A stretch of 44,135 nt of DNA from Candidatus Hermodarchaeota archaeon (GCA_016840065.1 JAEOTB010000066.1:1-44135), one strand, 5' to 3'; positions 30,910-40,317 are shown, counted from the first letter of the stretch. A program made the numbers and translations. The notes: generated from the letters alone by a model not told the origin.

Positions 30910-32592
30910 CTAGACTTTTTTGTATCTCCTTAAACAGAGAAAGAAAAGGAGGAACACTAGGGCAATGGCGGCGAGGAAGATGACCAAATGCCAGGGAAAG
31001 GCTGGTATCACAATGACAGTGAACACACCGGTACGGATGTTGCCAAAGGTGTCGTTGACCGAAACCTGCAGCCCATAACTTCCCACCTCTAGCGCAGACG
31101 TGTTGGTGATTACACCCTCATTGCTGATGGCAAAGTTGGTCGTATCGTTGAGCCACCAGGCATCCAGTGAGAGCCCTTCAGGGTCTGTGGCATCTAGATC
31201 ATAGAGGAAGGGTGTGCCCACGATTATCACCTGGTCTGTGGGTGTCATCACCCAGGTCGGCGGCAGGTTGTCATTGGCGACACGTATCAACCATCCATCC
31301 ATTGTAGTAGGACCTAGTGTGTTAAGTTGTCCAGTTAGGAGGAAGCCACCATCGCTGCAAGTGATGAGCGAAAAGCCCCATTCCTCGCCAGTACCACCAT
31401 AAGATTGATTCCACACATGGTTCCCACTGGCATCCGTCCGCAACAAGCATATGTCCGATTCCCCTGCCCCAAATCGATTGTCGCCGCCGCGACCCCTGCT
31501 CTCCTCCAGACTAACGGTCGGTGGTGGGCCGATGGCGTCCCAGTCGTAGTTCCCGGTGCCAGAGAGGGCGAAGCCGCCATCACTACACTCCACTAGATCC
31601 CACGCCTCATCGTATAGGGAGGAGACCTCGTGGGTCTGGTTCCACTGGTGATCACCATTAGCGGTGGTTCGCAGTAACCACATTCCCATTGAATATCCAA
31701 AACTAGCGTTATGGTGTATACCTGCAAGGGCGAAGCCGCCGCTGCTGCACTCAATGACTTCCATGCATTTGTAAGCCTGGTCAACAGCAGTGTACGACTT
31801 GTTCCAGAGCTGATTTCCGCCTGCATCCGTTCGTACCAGTATCCCATCATAAGAAGTAGGCATGAGAACGTCGCCACAAACCGCGAACCCTCCGCCACTA
31901 CACTCGACGATTGAATAGCCTGTATCCTCTAGTCCGTATCCAAAGGATTCATTCCACAAATGTTGACCTGTGGCATCAGTCCGAATCAGCCAAAGGTCTT
32001 GGCTACTGGTTTTTGCAGTAGTGGTGTAGCCAATGATGGCGAAGCCGCCACCGCTGCACTCTATCACTTGTAAACCTGTATCATGGCTACCGAGGTCACC
32101 GTCGAAGGTCTGGTTCCACTGTTGGTGACCAGTTACATTGGTGCGGATTAACAACACATCCTCCCCAGTGGGGACGGAATATGTGCGTCCTGTTATAATG
32201 TATCCACCGTCACTGCACTCAGCGAGAGACCATCCCTGCTGGTCATACGCACTACCCCAACTGTGATTCCACAGCTGGTTGCCATGAATGTCAGTCTTGA
32301 CCAGCCACACATCTTGTAGATTCCCAGGTAAGCTGAATGCACCAGTGAAGACGAAGCCGCCACTGCTACACTCCACCACATCAGATATAAAATCGAAGGA
32401 GCTAGACCCAAAGGTTTTGTTCCAACGAGTCGGGAGCATTGCTTGACGCGAAGAATAATCAGTCTTGGTCGATAATCGCTCCTGGTAGTGGACAAGCGAG
32501 TTGGGTAGGGTGGTCCGAAAACCTGCGGTGGGTAGAACCACGACCAGGATAAGCAAGAGTCCTAGAACCGGATATCGTGATTTCAAATTCAT
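30910..32592 (-). CDS. Secreted, membrane-anchored seven-repeat propeller-like protein
   Basis: About 560 residues from the ATG at 32592 (MNLKSRYPVLGLLLILVVV), the start that places the signal peptide at the N-terminus; in-frame ATGs at 32610 and 32625 are alternatives. Seven repeats of about 50 residues carry VxECSxGGFxxxG followed by a WLIRTDAxGNxxWNxS-type segment, consistent with a seven-bladed beta-propeller. A cadherin/Ig-like domain follows (WVMTPTDQVIIVGTPFLYDL), then a C-terminal membrane helix (LVIFLAAIALVFLLFFLCL) and RRYKKV. The propeller is therefore outside the cell and may bind a ligand or a cell-surface partner. A hairpin terminator-like element follows the stop. Confidence 0.8.
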   Translation of the reverse strand: MNLKSRYPVLGLLLILVVVLPTAGFRTTLPNSLVHYQERLSTKTDYSSRQAMLPTRWNKTFGSSSFDFISDVVECSSGGFVFTGAFSLPGNLQDVWLVKTDIHGNQLWNHSWGSAYDQQGWSLAECSDGGYIITGRTYSVPTGEDVLLIRTNVTGHQQWNQTFDGDLGSHDTGLQVIECSGGGFAIIGYTTTAKTSSQDLWLIRTDATGQHLWNESFGYGLEDTGYSIVECSGGGFAVCGDVLMPTSYDGILVRTDAGGNQLWNKSYTAVDQAYKCMEVIECSSGGFALAGIHHNASFGYSMGMWLLRTTANGDHQWNQTHEVSSLYDEAWDLVECSDGGFALSGTGNYDWDAIGPPPTVSLEESRGRGGDNRFGAGESDICLLRTDASGNHVWNQSYGGTGEEWGFSLITCSDGGFLLTGQLNTLGPTTMDGWLIRVANDNLPPTWVMTPTDQVIIVGTPFLYDLDATDPEGLSLDAWWLNDTTNFAISNEGVITNTSALEVGSYGLQVSVNDTFGNIRTGVFTVIVIPAFPWHLVIFLAAIALVFLLFFLCLRRYKKV

Positions 32593-32743
32593 GAGCCCCA
32601 AATATCCCATTAGTGGGGATGACATCCCCTTAACCCTGTTAAAAGTCTTTAGAGTTTAGAAGATTGAAATCCAGCTGAATGAACTCTTCCTATCATAACC
32701 TTTTTCTTACCACAAAACAAGCTAGAGAGTGGATTGTGATTCT

Positions 32744-33157
32744 ATGCCGCTTGAACCCGGACTAAAACCCGAAGATGTAGCGACACGTTTCTATCAGGCA
32801 ATCATGGACAACGATTACCCAGCTTTTCTTGAATGCTTCACACAATGGCACAAAGAACGAGAAAAGGGGCGACCAAAGCTCTATTGGGGCGTTGGCCGCA
32901 AACTCGTAGACGAGAAAGGCTACACCTATCGAATTCATAAGCCTGGCTTTCTGGAGAAAGCACGGCTTATGGCACGGGCTGCTGATATGATAGCTGACGG
33001 TCGTGACCCGCGTCGTCCCCAGCCCAAGGGTCAAAAGAAGATCTTCTTCCAGCGATACTTGCGCACAGGCGAAAAAACGGGCTATCCTATGCCAATCATT
33101 TTGGTCAAGGATCCAGATACAAATGGAGAATGGCGAGTAGAGCTAGCGACAATCTAA
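32744..33157 (+). CDS. Small protein with NTF2-like N-terminal helix (tentative)
   Basis: About 137 residues from ATG 32744 (MPLEPGLKPEDV); a GTG at 32729 is the alternative. The first helix and turn, PEDVATRFYQAIMDNDYPAF, resemble the start of NTF2-like proteins, and the last strands (PMPIILVKDPDTNGEWRVEL) end like that fold. The middle is basic and unusual (REKGRPKLYWGVGRKL, DPRRPQPKGQKKIFFQRYL). I cannot name a function. It stands alone between the minus-strand propeller-like gene and the DUF72 gene. Confidence 0.6.
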   Translation: MPLEPGLKPEDVATRFYQAIMDNDYPAFLECFTQWHKEREKGRPKLYWGVGRKLVDEKGYTYRIHKPGFLEKARLMARAADMIADGRDPRRPQPKGQKKIFFQRYLRTGEKTGYPMPIILVKDPDTNGEWRVELATI

Positions 33158-33227
33158 TGTCTGGGCTAGGCTCTTTCTTCGGCAGACTTTATCATAGGGG
33201 ATAGTCTATACTATTAGCCTGTTTCCT

Positions 33228-34118
33228 ATGGTTTCCTCCGCAAGAATTTTAACCGACTTGCAGACAAACCATCTTACGTTGATTCGACTCGGCACCAGCG
33301 GATGGAAATACAAGGACTGGATCGGAACCTTCTACCCCTCAAGGCACCATCACTTCCATTACTATCGTACTATATTCGACACAGCCGAGATCAACAGCAC
33401 CTTCTACACATATCCCAGCGTGAAATTGGTAGAAGCCCTTGTACGCAACGCTTCAAAGGATTTCATTTTCACTGCTAAAATTCCACAGGAGATTACCCAT
33501 GAACTCCGCCTCGACCTAGAGGCAGGCGCTGACCAGCGTCTCGGATACTTCTTGAAGGCTATGTCCCCCCTCCAAGAAGCGGGAAGGCTGGGTCCCTTAC
33601 TACTCCAGTTGCCGCCCTCCCTTCACTTTGACCCAGAAAGACTAAAGGCCTTCCTAGAAATTGTACCAAAAAAGTGGTTGATGGCGGTCGAGTTCAGGCA
33701 CCGCTCCTGGCTTCGACAAGAAACCTTCAGTATCCTGCGGCGTCACCAGGCTGCTTATTGTATTGTTGATGCTCCAGTAATGCCACCTAGGGTTGAGGTG
33801 ACCGCCCCCTTCTCCTACATTAGATTTCATGGCCACGGTGAAAAGCTCATGTACTATTACCTCTACTACGAGGATGAGCTAGAAGAATGGGTGCCTAAGG
33901 TTCTTGAGCTAGAGGAAAAAAGCCCAGAAGGGGTCTATGGGTATTTTAACAACCATTGGTTCGGATTTGCTGCACGTAATTGCGTGGAGATGCAGGACCT
34001 CCTCGGTCTTGGATCAAGAATGCCGCCCCATATCAGGCAACGACTACGGCGTATTACAGACCAGCGTATCAAAGTGAAACCTAGCCAGCAGACAGACCTT
34101 GACTCCTTTGCTGACTAA
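33228..34118 (+). CDS. DUF72 (YecE-like) family protein
   Basis: 296 residues with a TIM-barrel-like DUF72 pattern: RLGTSGWKYKDWIGTFYP near the N-terminus, AEINSTFYTYPS, FIFTAKIPQEITHE, LGPLLLQLPPSL, AVEFRHRSWL, YIRFHGHGE and a final VYGYFNNHWFGFAARN. These are the usual conserved signatures of the family, whose biochemical role is not established. There is an unusual stretch of eighteen residues before the barrel starts (MVSSARILTDLQTNHLTL). It converges with the archaemetzincin gene, whose stop lies nine bases away. Confidence 0.9.
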   Translation: MVSSARILTDLQTNHLTLIRLGTSGWKYKDWIGTFYPSRHHHFHYYRTIFDTAEINSTFYTYPSVKLVEALVRNASKDFIFTAKIPQEITHELRLDLEAGADQRLGYFLKAMSPLQEAGRLGPLLLQLPPSLHFDPERLKAFLEIVPKKWLMAVEFRHRSWLRQETFSILRRHQAAYCIVDAPVMPPRVEVTAPFSYIRFHGHGEKLMYYYLYYEDELEEWVPKVLELEEKSPEGVYGYFNNHWFGFAARNCVEMQDLLGLGSRMPPHIRQRLRRITDQRIKVKPSQQTDLDSFAD

Positions 34119-34126
34119 CAAGAATG

Positions 34127-34675
34127 CTAGCCATTAACAGCGGCGAGTCTTTGTTGACAACTTGAACAGAAGGTTTCTGGCTTTTGGTCACATTCTTCAA
34201 GGGAATTCGAAAAGACCATCACACAATCATTGTCGCAGTGGTCCAAGCCTAGGACATGACCGAGTTCGTGGAAGGTCACCTTCTTGATTCGCTCAAAAGC
34301 CAGGTCTGAACTCGTTGGCTTCTGGCAGAGCCGGGGGATTGCTACAACCGCGTTGCCTCCCTTCTCAGCCACGCCGAAAATGAAGTTAAGCTCCTTAGTG
34401 TAGAGGTCCTGGTTCACAATTCCAAGCCCACAGCACTGGGCGGCAATTTGGGTTGAAATGACCCAGAGAAAGGGTGACGCCTTATACTGTGACCTAACAG
34501 GGTCATAGGAGTCAAAGGGAACCGGCAGCCGCACCGGATGCATCTTTACCGGTGAAAAGAATTGGGAGAATCTGCTTGTTATAGTCATTGTCAGTTCCAA
34601 AAGGAGGTCCGTGGAAACCCCCTTAAAGCCATAAACATGGAGCCTGGTCATCATCATTTCCCAAAGAATGCCCAA
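34127..34675 (-). CDS. amzA: Archaemetzincin, zinc metalloprotease
   Basis: 182 residues. The archaemetzincin signature is complete: HELGHVLGLDHC (near residues 136-147), then CVM a few residues on, and a closing CxxC pair (CSSC) about 16 residues after the Met. In the family the three His bind catalytic zinc, the Glu activates water and the four Cys bind a structural zinc. The N-terminal MGILWEMMMT contains several ATGs, so the true start may be one of the inner Mets before RLHVYGF. Substrates of archaeal enzymes are unknown. It is transcribed away from the GH3 genes that follow. Confidence 0.93.
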   Translation of the reverse strand: MGILWEMMMTRLHVYGFKGVSTDLLLELTMTITSRFSQFFSPVKMHPVRLPVPFDSYDPVRSQYKASPFLWVISTQIAAQCCGLGIVNQDLYTKELNFIFGVAEKGGNAVVAIPRLCQKPTSSDLAFERIKKVTFHELGHVLGLDHCDNDCVMVFSNSLEECDQKPETFCSSCQQRLAAVNG

Positions 34676-34740
34676 CGAACATCATTCAAAAGTCTAACTG
34701 CTGAGGCATTCCAAACCCTCCCATATTGAAGAAAGATAGA

Positions 34741-34749
34741 TTAAATAAG
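34741..34749 (+). promoter_or_regulatory. TATA-like box of the first GH3-family gene
   Basis: TTAAATAAG lies about 100 bases before the chosen ATG at 34846 and about 70 before the GTG at 34813. It is the best TATA-like match in the gap, and the 5' leader would be 60-70 bases. Confidence 0.35.
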
Positions 34750-34845
34750 GAAGGGGCTTCAGACTAGTTTAGGTTCAGAAATCGGGCTATCTCTGAAGCA
34801 TGTAACCAGAGGGTGCCACTGTCAAATTATTTGCTAGGTGTGTTC

Positions 34846-36402
34846 ATGTCTGGCTCACTAGAAACCCTGGGTAAGATGTTGTATGGAAAGTATGTGCGCA
34901 AATTCCTTTGGGGACTTGAGAACCCCCAAGAAGCACAGGAAGAATGCCTGAGACGACTCCTGACGCGGAACCAAGGCACAGTCTATGGGCGACGGCATAA
35001 ATTCAGTAAGATTAGTTCCCCTGAAGCCTACCAAGAACAGGTTCCTTTGGCCACATTTGATGATCTAAAACCATACTTTGAATCGATAAGTCAGGGCGCC
35101 GAGAACGTGATGTACCCAGATAAAACCTACTGCTTCATGATCACTAGTGGAACATCCGGCGACCAGAAGTATGTCCCCATCTCAAAATACGGACTCAAGG
35201 AATTCAGGGACATCAACAAGATAGCCATTGCCAGGATATTTACTATTGCAGATAGGCGTTATTACAATGGGCATACATTCAATTTCTCCGCACCCTATGT
35301 GCTTCCTGAATACAAATACGGGAAATACGACGTTGGGTATCTAACCGGGCTTACGTGTGCCAAGGAAACAGGGCAGGACAGCGCAATCTCATCACAAGGG
35401 AGGATGTGGCCCAGCGATGAAGTCCTCAACATGACCGATTGGGTGGAGAAGAGCTACCGCATGGCGCTCGAAATCATCCCTTTGGATATCGTAGCTGTGC
35501 ATGGTCTACCCAGTAACCTCTGCACTTTCTTCCGTAACCTAGTCGATGACATCACGCCACAATTGCTGAGTGATTCCCAGATTTCCTCCAAGATAAAAGA
35601 CCGTGTAAGGAGTTCAATGCATCGAGGGAAACTAGACTTGGGGAAACTGTGGCCAAATATGGACATAGTTGTATATGGCGGCATTCATATCGACCCCTAT
35701 CTTCCCTTCCTGGAAAGCTACTTCGCCCCAATAACACCAGTGGCGCTCTACATGGCAACCGAAGGATACATTGGTCTGGAGTGGTATCTGGGCGAAGGAT
35801 TAAGTCCCGTCCTCAATCGCACCTTTCTCGAGTTCATTCCCGCTGATGAACCTGATGCCCGACCTCACCTCGTGTCGGAGCTCAAAACAGGTAAAATCTA
35901 TTCCCCAGTCATGACAACTCCAACAGGCTTCTACCGATACGAGGTAGGCGACCACATCGTCTTTACAAAACTTGATCCCCTACTTTTCAAGATCATTGGT
36001 CGGGCGAAGACCGTAGCGAGTCTTGTGGGTGAACGGCTCCAGGAGTCGCAGCTGAATGATTCGATTATAGCAGCGTGTAAGGCAACTGGGGCAACCATTC
36101 ATTCTTTCATGGCGGTTCCAATGGTCACCCGTGAGCGAACAGCCTATGACATATTTATCGAGTTCCGAAGAGAGCCCAAAGACCTCGCTGAGTTCGAAGC
36201 ACGTTTTGACGAAGAACTACGGAAACTAAATCACAGCTACAACTATGAACGAAAAGCAGGAGTAATCCATCATGCAAGGTTCATCAAATTACCTCCCAAG
36301 ACCCTCGAGAAGATACCCTTTGAAAGAACCGGAGTAGGCGGAGCAGGGAAGATTCCCGTCATAGGGACTCCAGAGCTTGCCGAGAAACTCCGAAACCTCT
36401 AG
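34846..36402 (+). CDS. GH3-family acyl-adenylating enzyme (copy 1)
   Basis: About 518 residues. The GH3 family (plant auxin-responsive acyl-amido synthetases and bacterial/archaeal relatives) activates carboxylates with ATP and joins them to amino acids. Motifs: TSGTSGDQKYVP (ATP P-loop), the ATEGYIGLEW block (ATP/substrate), YRYEVGDHIVF, and a C-terminal KLNHSYNYERKA. The start at ATG 34846 (MSGSLETLGKMLYG) matches the start of the adjacent paralogue (MVGLLQILSKLMYG); the frame is open back to a GTG at 34813. There is no signal peptide. The acid and amine substrates are unknown. It is a tandem copy with 36560-38119. Confidence 0.9.
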   Translation: MSGSLETLGKMLYGKYVRKFLWGLENPQEAQEECLRRLLTRNQGTVYGRRHKFSKISSPEAYQEQVPLATFDDLKPYFESISQGAENVMYPDKTYCFMITSGTSGDQKYVPISKYGLKEFRDINKIAIARIFTIADRRYYNGHTFNFSAPYVLPEYKYGKYDVGYLTGLTCAKETGQDSAISSQGRMWPSDEVLNMTDWVEKSYRMALEIIPLDIVAVHGLPSNLCTFFRNLVDDITPQLLSDSQISSKIKDRVRSSMHRGKLDLGKLWPNMDIVVYGGIHIDPYLPFLESYFAPITPVALYMATEGYIGLEWYLGEGLSPVLNRTFLEFIPADEPDARPHLVSELKTGKIYSPVMTTPTGFYRYEVGDHIVFTKLDPLLFKIIGRAKTVASLVGERLQESQLNDSIIAACKATGATIHSFMAVPMVTRERTAYDIFIEFRREPKDLAEFEARFDEELRKLNHSYNYERKAGVIHHARFIKLPPKTLEKIPFERTGVGGAGKIPVIGTPELAEKLRNL

Positions 36403-36559
36403 TTACTCTTGGAATATGGTATCTTGTTTCTAATTGGGTGAAACTTTTTGTAGCCGTGTCCATCTTGAAGTAAAGGATAACTACATAAGAGAGCATCACA
36501 TTCTTGTTTCAATTCACGATACTCAATAGCGTCACAAGAGAGTCATTGTGGGATAATTC

Positions 36560-38119
36560 ATGGTCGGTCTTCTACAAATTCTTTCGAAACTTATGTATGG
36601 TCGAAAGGTGAGAAAATTCCTACGGGGGCTTCAGAGACCCCAGGAAGCACAGGAAAACTGTCTTAGCCGAATCATGAAACGGAACCAAGGCACAGTCTAC
36701 GGGCGCCGCCACAAATTCAGCAAAATCAGTTCCCCTGAAAAATACCAAGAACAGGTTCCGCTGACCACCTACGATGACTTGAAGCCTTATTACGAAGATA
36801 TTGGTCAAGGCGCAGAGAATGTCTTGTACCCTGACCCAACCTACCAGTTCATGATTACCTCCGGTACAACTGGTCGCCAGAAGTACATTCCCCTCTCATC
36901 ATATTCCCTAGAAGAAAACAGGGACATCAACATGCTGATCATGGCTAGAATCTCATCTTTCACTAAAGGGCTCCAGGGGCTTGATAGCCATATATTCAGC
37001 TTTTCTGCTCCAGCTATCATCCCTGAATACTCATACGGAAAGTACCAATGTGGTTACCTGACAGGGATTATAGGTGCCTCCGGTGCTGCCCAAGGTGGTC
37101 TTTTCTCCCGGTTGGGCAGAATCTGGCCAAGCGATGAAGTTCTTAACATGATTGACTGGAAGGAGAAAAGCTACAGACTAGCCCTTGAAATCGTACCATT
37201 GAAGATTACTACGATGATAGGATTACCCAGCAACTTATGCTCCTTCTTCCGAACCCTAGTTCAAGACATCGCGCCCAGAATGCTGGGTGACAAAGACGTA
37301 CCATCCGAAACAAAGGATAGGCTTCGTAGAGCCATGCACAGAGGAGAACTCCACATCGGGAAACTATGGCCATATATGACCTACATAATATATGGCGGAA
37401 TTCACATTGACCCCTACATGCCCTTTTTTGATAGCTATTTCAGAGGCCTTCACCCAATTTCAGTTTATCAGGCGACTGAAGGCTATCTGGGCTTTGAATG
37501 GAATTTTGGTGAAGGAATCAATCTCTCGCTAAACACAGTCTTTTTCGAGTTCATCCCCGCTGATGAACCAGAAGCGCGACCTAGGCTCATATCTGAGGTC
37601 AGAAAGGGTGTTGTCTACCGTCCGATAATAACCACCTCAGGAGGCTTCTACCGTTATGACCTTGGGGATCACATTGTCTTCACCAAACTGAATCCTCCCA
37701 CAATGAGAATTGTTGGACGAGCAGGTACTGTTGCTAGCCTCGTTGGTGAGCGACTCCAGGAGGAGCAACTAGTTAATGCGCTAAGGAGTGCCTGCACCAT
37801 GACAGGTGCAACCATCAGTGCGTTCATGGCCGTTCCAATTGTGACCTTGGAGAGAACAGCCTACGACATATACGTCGAGTTCACAGAGGAACCCAGAGAC
37901 CTTGTAAGGTTTGAAGCAGTCTTCGACGAAGAGCTCCGCAAACTTAACCACAGCTATAATTATGAGCGGAGAGCCGAAGTGATTGCTCCTGCCCGGATCA
38001 TACAGCTGACCCCTAGAACCCTTGAGAAAATTCCCTTTGCAAAACATGGGGTCGGAGGAGCGGGTAAGGTTCCAGCAATAGGAACCCCAGAACTCGTACA
38101 GCAGTTGAAGCTCCCCTAA
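36560..38119 (+). CDS. GH3-family acyl-adenylating enzyme (copy 2)
   Basis: 519 residues, with TSGTTGRQKYIP, ATEGYLGFEW, YRYDLGDHIVF and KLNHSYNYERRA. Highly similar to copy 1 across its length (identical stretches include NQGTVYGRRHKFSKISSP), with differences in the middle at ITGASGAAQ-type positions that probably shape the substrate pocket. Tandem duplication followed by divergence is the simple reading. A T6 run at 38135-38140 after the stop may serve as a terminator. The gap between the two copies (157 bases) allows a separate promoter. Its genomic neighbour is a radical SAM protein, a possible partner in modifying the same compound. Confidence 0.9.
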   Translation: MVGLLQILSKLMYGRKVRKFLRGLQRPQEAQENCLSRIMKRNQGTVYGRRHKFSKISSPEKYQEQVPLTTYDDLKPYYEDIGQGAENVLYPDPTYQFMITSGTTGRQKYIPLSSYSLEENRDINMLIMARISSFTKGLQGLDSHIFSFSAPAIIPEYSYGKYQCGYLTGIIGASGAAQGGLFSRLGRIWPSDEVLNMIDWKEKSYRLALEIVPLKITTMIGLPSNLCSFFRTLVQDIAPRMLGDKDVPSETKDRLRRAMHRGELHIGKLWPYMTYIIYGGIHIDPYMPFFDSYFRGLHPISVYQATEGYLGFEWNFGEGINLSLNTVFFEFIPADEPEARPRLISEVRKGVVYRPIITTSGGFYRYDLGDHIVFTKLNPPTMRIVGRAGTVASLVGERLQEEQLVNALRSACTMTGATISAFMAVPIVTLERTAYDIYVEFTEEPRDLVRFEAVFDEELRKLNHSYNYERRAEVIAPARIIQLTPRTLEKIPFAKHGVGGAGKVPAIGTPELVQQLKLP

Positions 38120-38214
38120 ATCCCTAAGACTCAGTTTTTTAGTGTCTAGCAAATGATTTAACGAAGAGCAGAGAACAGGCATAGTCTACAGAATCTTTCC
38201 AAAAGGCGCTGGAC

Positions 38215-39693
38215 TTGACTGAACTAGATATCGTTTTCATCCATCCGCCTATCCGCTTCCAGAGGAAATGGACCAGGTTCAAGCACTCAGAGATTCTCCA
38301 AATCCCAATGGGCATGCCGGCCTTAGCAGACCTTTGCCTTCAGCAAGGCTACAAAACCAGAATACTCGACATCCCCTTGGAGCTCAACCTCGACGTCAAG
38401 TGGAATCCTAACAACTACCTGAGGAACCATCCAGCTAAGGTCTACGCCATTGACTTACACTGGTTCGCAACCTCCTACGGAGCAATACAAACCGCTAAAC
38501 TATGTAAAGCATCCAACCCCCAAGCAAGGGTAATCCTTGGTGGCAGCACAGCTACGGTATATGCCCATGAGATTCTTGAAACCCATAAGGTCGTAGATGC
38601 CATTATACGAGGGGAAGCAGAAGAGCCCATAATCAAGTATCTTCAAACCATCGAAGGGAACCCTGGTAAACTCCGAAGAGTCCCCAACCTCAGCTTCCGT
38701 GAAAGAGGTGGCAAGGTCAGGGAGAACCCAATAACCTATGTCGCAAGGGAAGAGGACATCAACAGGCTCAACTTCACAAACCTCACAATGATGGAACACT
38801 ACAAGGAATACCTTAGTTTCCTGGAGCGATACATGCCCTTCGGAATTATGGTCGCCAGGGGCTGCCCATTCAACTGTCCTTTCTGCACCGGAGGTCGCGA
38901 CTCCCTTGCCCATTACTGGAAACGTCAGAAAACTACTCTACGAGACCCAGCCCTCATCGCAGAGGATATCGCACACCTTGCGGAAAACAAACTCACCAAG
39001 GAGATCTACTTTGGTCACGGCATCTACCCCTCAACCCAGAAGTACTGGCTCAGCATATTCAAGGAGGTTCGAGACAGGGGAGCCGACATTGGAGCTCACC
39101 ACGAGGTCTGGCGACTCCCCGTTTCACCCCAAGTTCTCAAAGCCTACAAGAGGACCTTCAATCCTTCCTGCACATCAATCGGCTACTCTCTCCAAGCTGC
39201 CACTCCAAAAGTGCGTCGTAGCCTTGGTAAAGCTCTCAATGATCCCACGCATAACTTCACCAAGGCCCAAATGGATGGTTTCCTCAAGACCTGCAATGAC
39301 CTTCGAATGCCATTACGCCTTTGGCTCACCTTCGGGAGCCCTTTCCAAGGCTTCACCGACATGTTCCACACTCTCTGGTTACTCGCTACACAGGCACGCT
39401 TCAGGCTAGCATGGCGCAACTGCACCCAACTTCTTGCCCAGCCAATAACACCAAGTCCAGGGTCACCCGTTTCCCGAGATCCCGAGAAGTTTGGGGTCAA
39501 GCTCAAGCTCCATTCCTTCGCGGATTACTACAAACTACACAAGAAGACCCTCAACAGGTTCTTCAGTCTTGACTTCCCCATAGCCTACCAGACGAAGCGG
39601 CTTTCTAGCGCCCAGCAGCGACTCTGGAACACCCTTGCCAGTATGTTGGCACTTCCCACTCATTTTCTCAATTTTTATCCCGAGAAAAATTAA
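38215..39693 (+). CDS. B12-binding-domain-like radical SAM protein
   Basis: 492 residues, start TTG 38215. The N-terminal ~150 residues form a Rossmann-like domain as in B12-binding radical SAM enzymes (IVFIHPPIRF, MGMPALADLCLQQGYKTRIL, RVILGGSTATVYAHEIL, DAIIRGEAEEPI). The radical SAM cluster is Cys 217, Cys 221 and Cys 224 in ARGCPFNCPFC, which bind the 4Fe-4S cluster. No DxHxxG cobalamin motif is evident; DLHWFA is the nearest sequence, so cobalamin may be bound base-off or not at all. The C-terminal part is ~180 residues of unknown function. Substrate unknown; it lies after the tandem GH3 genes on the same strand. Confidence 0.85.
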   Translation: MTELDIVFIHPPIRFQRKWTRFKHSEILQIPMGMPALADLCLQQGYKTRILDIPLELNLDVKWNPNNYLRNHPAKVYAIDLHWFATSYGAIQTAKLCKASNPQARVILGGSTATVYAHEILETHKVVDAIIRGEAEEPIIKYLQTIEGNPGKLRRVPNLSFRERGGKVRENPITYVAREEDINRLNFTNLTMMEHYKEYLSFLERYMPFGIMVARGCPFNCPFCTGGRDSLAHYWKRQKTTLRDPALIAEDIAHLAENKLTKEIYFGHGIYPSTQKYWLSIFKEVRDRGADIGAHHEVWRLPVSPQVLKAYKRTFNPSCTSIGYSLQAATPKVRRSLGKALNDPTHNFTKAQMDGFLKTCNDLRMPLRLWLTFGSPFQGFTDMFHTLWLLATQARFRLAWRNCTQLLAQPITPSPGSPVSRDPEKFGVKLKLHSFADYYKLHKKTLNRFFSLDFPIAYQTKRLSSAQQRLWNTLASMLALPTHFLNFYPEKN

Positions 39694-39867
39694 CTCCCAA
39701 TATTCTACCTGCTCGAGTCTTTCTATGTGTAGATTATAAAAAGTATGTATCTCGGTTCGACCCACAGCGGTGGCACGCTAGCGCGAATCAACATTGATAG
39801 AATTAACGATGCCCAACAACGACAGAGCCTAACGCGTGATAGAAAAGCTCGAATTCTCTGATCAACA

Positions 39868-40317
39868 TCACGCAGTGCTTGCTTTATCCCGAAGCCTATC
39901 GAGTACTCCTTCGATGTATTCCTTATGTACACGCATTAAGCACTGGTCACATGTATCATCGAAGACCAGGCAAAGATCACTACAATTCCCAGGGTCGCTG
40001 CATTGGAGGTCGCCCCAGTCTCTCTCCCTAAGATACCGTTCAAGTTCGGGTACGGCACGGGTTTCATCGATACTCCGCCACGCACTCACCACCCAGTAGA
40101 CATCCTCTGATGCCCAGAACATCTTCACCATTGTTTCAAAGACTCGAGGGTGTTCTGTTCTGATAAACGCGTCTAGCAGCCTTTTCAGGTTATAGGCTGA
40201 TAGGTTTCCCTTCAGGAGTACCTCAATGGCAGCTACGACGCTCTGGTCACCCCCCTCCTCTAAGCTTTGAATTAGACCCTCAACACGCGTATCGTCCGAT
40301 TCAGCCGGCTTGCCCAT
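39868..40317 (-). CDS. HEAT-like helical protein with a C-terminal Cys cluster
   Basis: 149 residues. The N-terminal ~105 residues are helix pairs of HEAT-like type: VEGLIQSLEEGGDQSVVAAI, LKRLLDAFIRTEHPRVFETM and WVVSAWRSIDETRAVPELER. The end holds five Cys (CSDPGNCSDLC and CDQC), enough to bind a metal ion, followed by a helix (VHKEYIEGVLDRLRDKAS). Starts with ATG at 40317. It is a probable protein-binding adaptor; no family is recognised. It is transcribed divergently from the rhodanese-monooxygenase fusion gene, with a 235-base gap between the starts. Confidence 0.7.
   Translation of the reverse strand: MGKPAESDDTRVEGLIQSLEEGGDQSVVAAIEVLLKGNLSAYNLKRLLDAFIRTEHPRVFETMVKMFWASEDVYWVVSAWRSIDETRAVPELERYLRERDWGDLQCSDPGNCSDLCLVFDDTCDQCLMRVHKEYIEGVLDRLRDKASTA

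Noticed and set aside
30780..30983. A 64-codon plus-strand frame overlapping the 3' end of the propeller-like gene.
   Set aside because: It lies partly antisense to a well-supported gene and across its terminator hairpin, and the product has no protein-like features.
36403..36559. Possible extra gene or repeat between the two GH3 genes (AAGAGAG occurs twice).
   Set aside because: There is no reading frame with a ribosome binding site, and the repeats are too short to mean anything.
39740..39800. A GGTTCGACCC stretch that looks like the T-loop of a tRNA.
   Set aside because: The flanking bases do not form a T-stem, and no acceptor stem or anticodon arm can be built around it.
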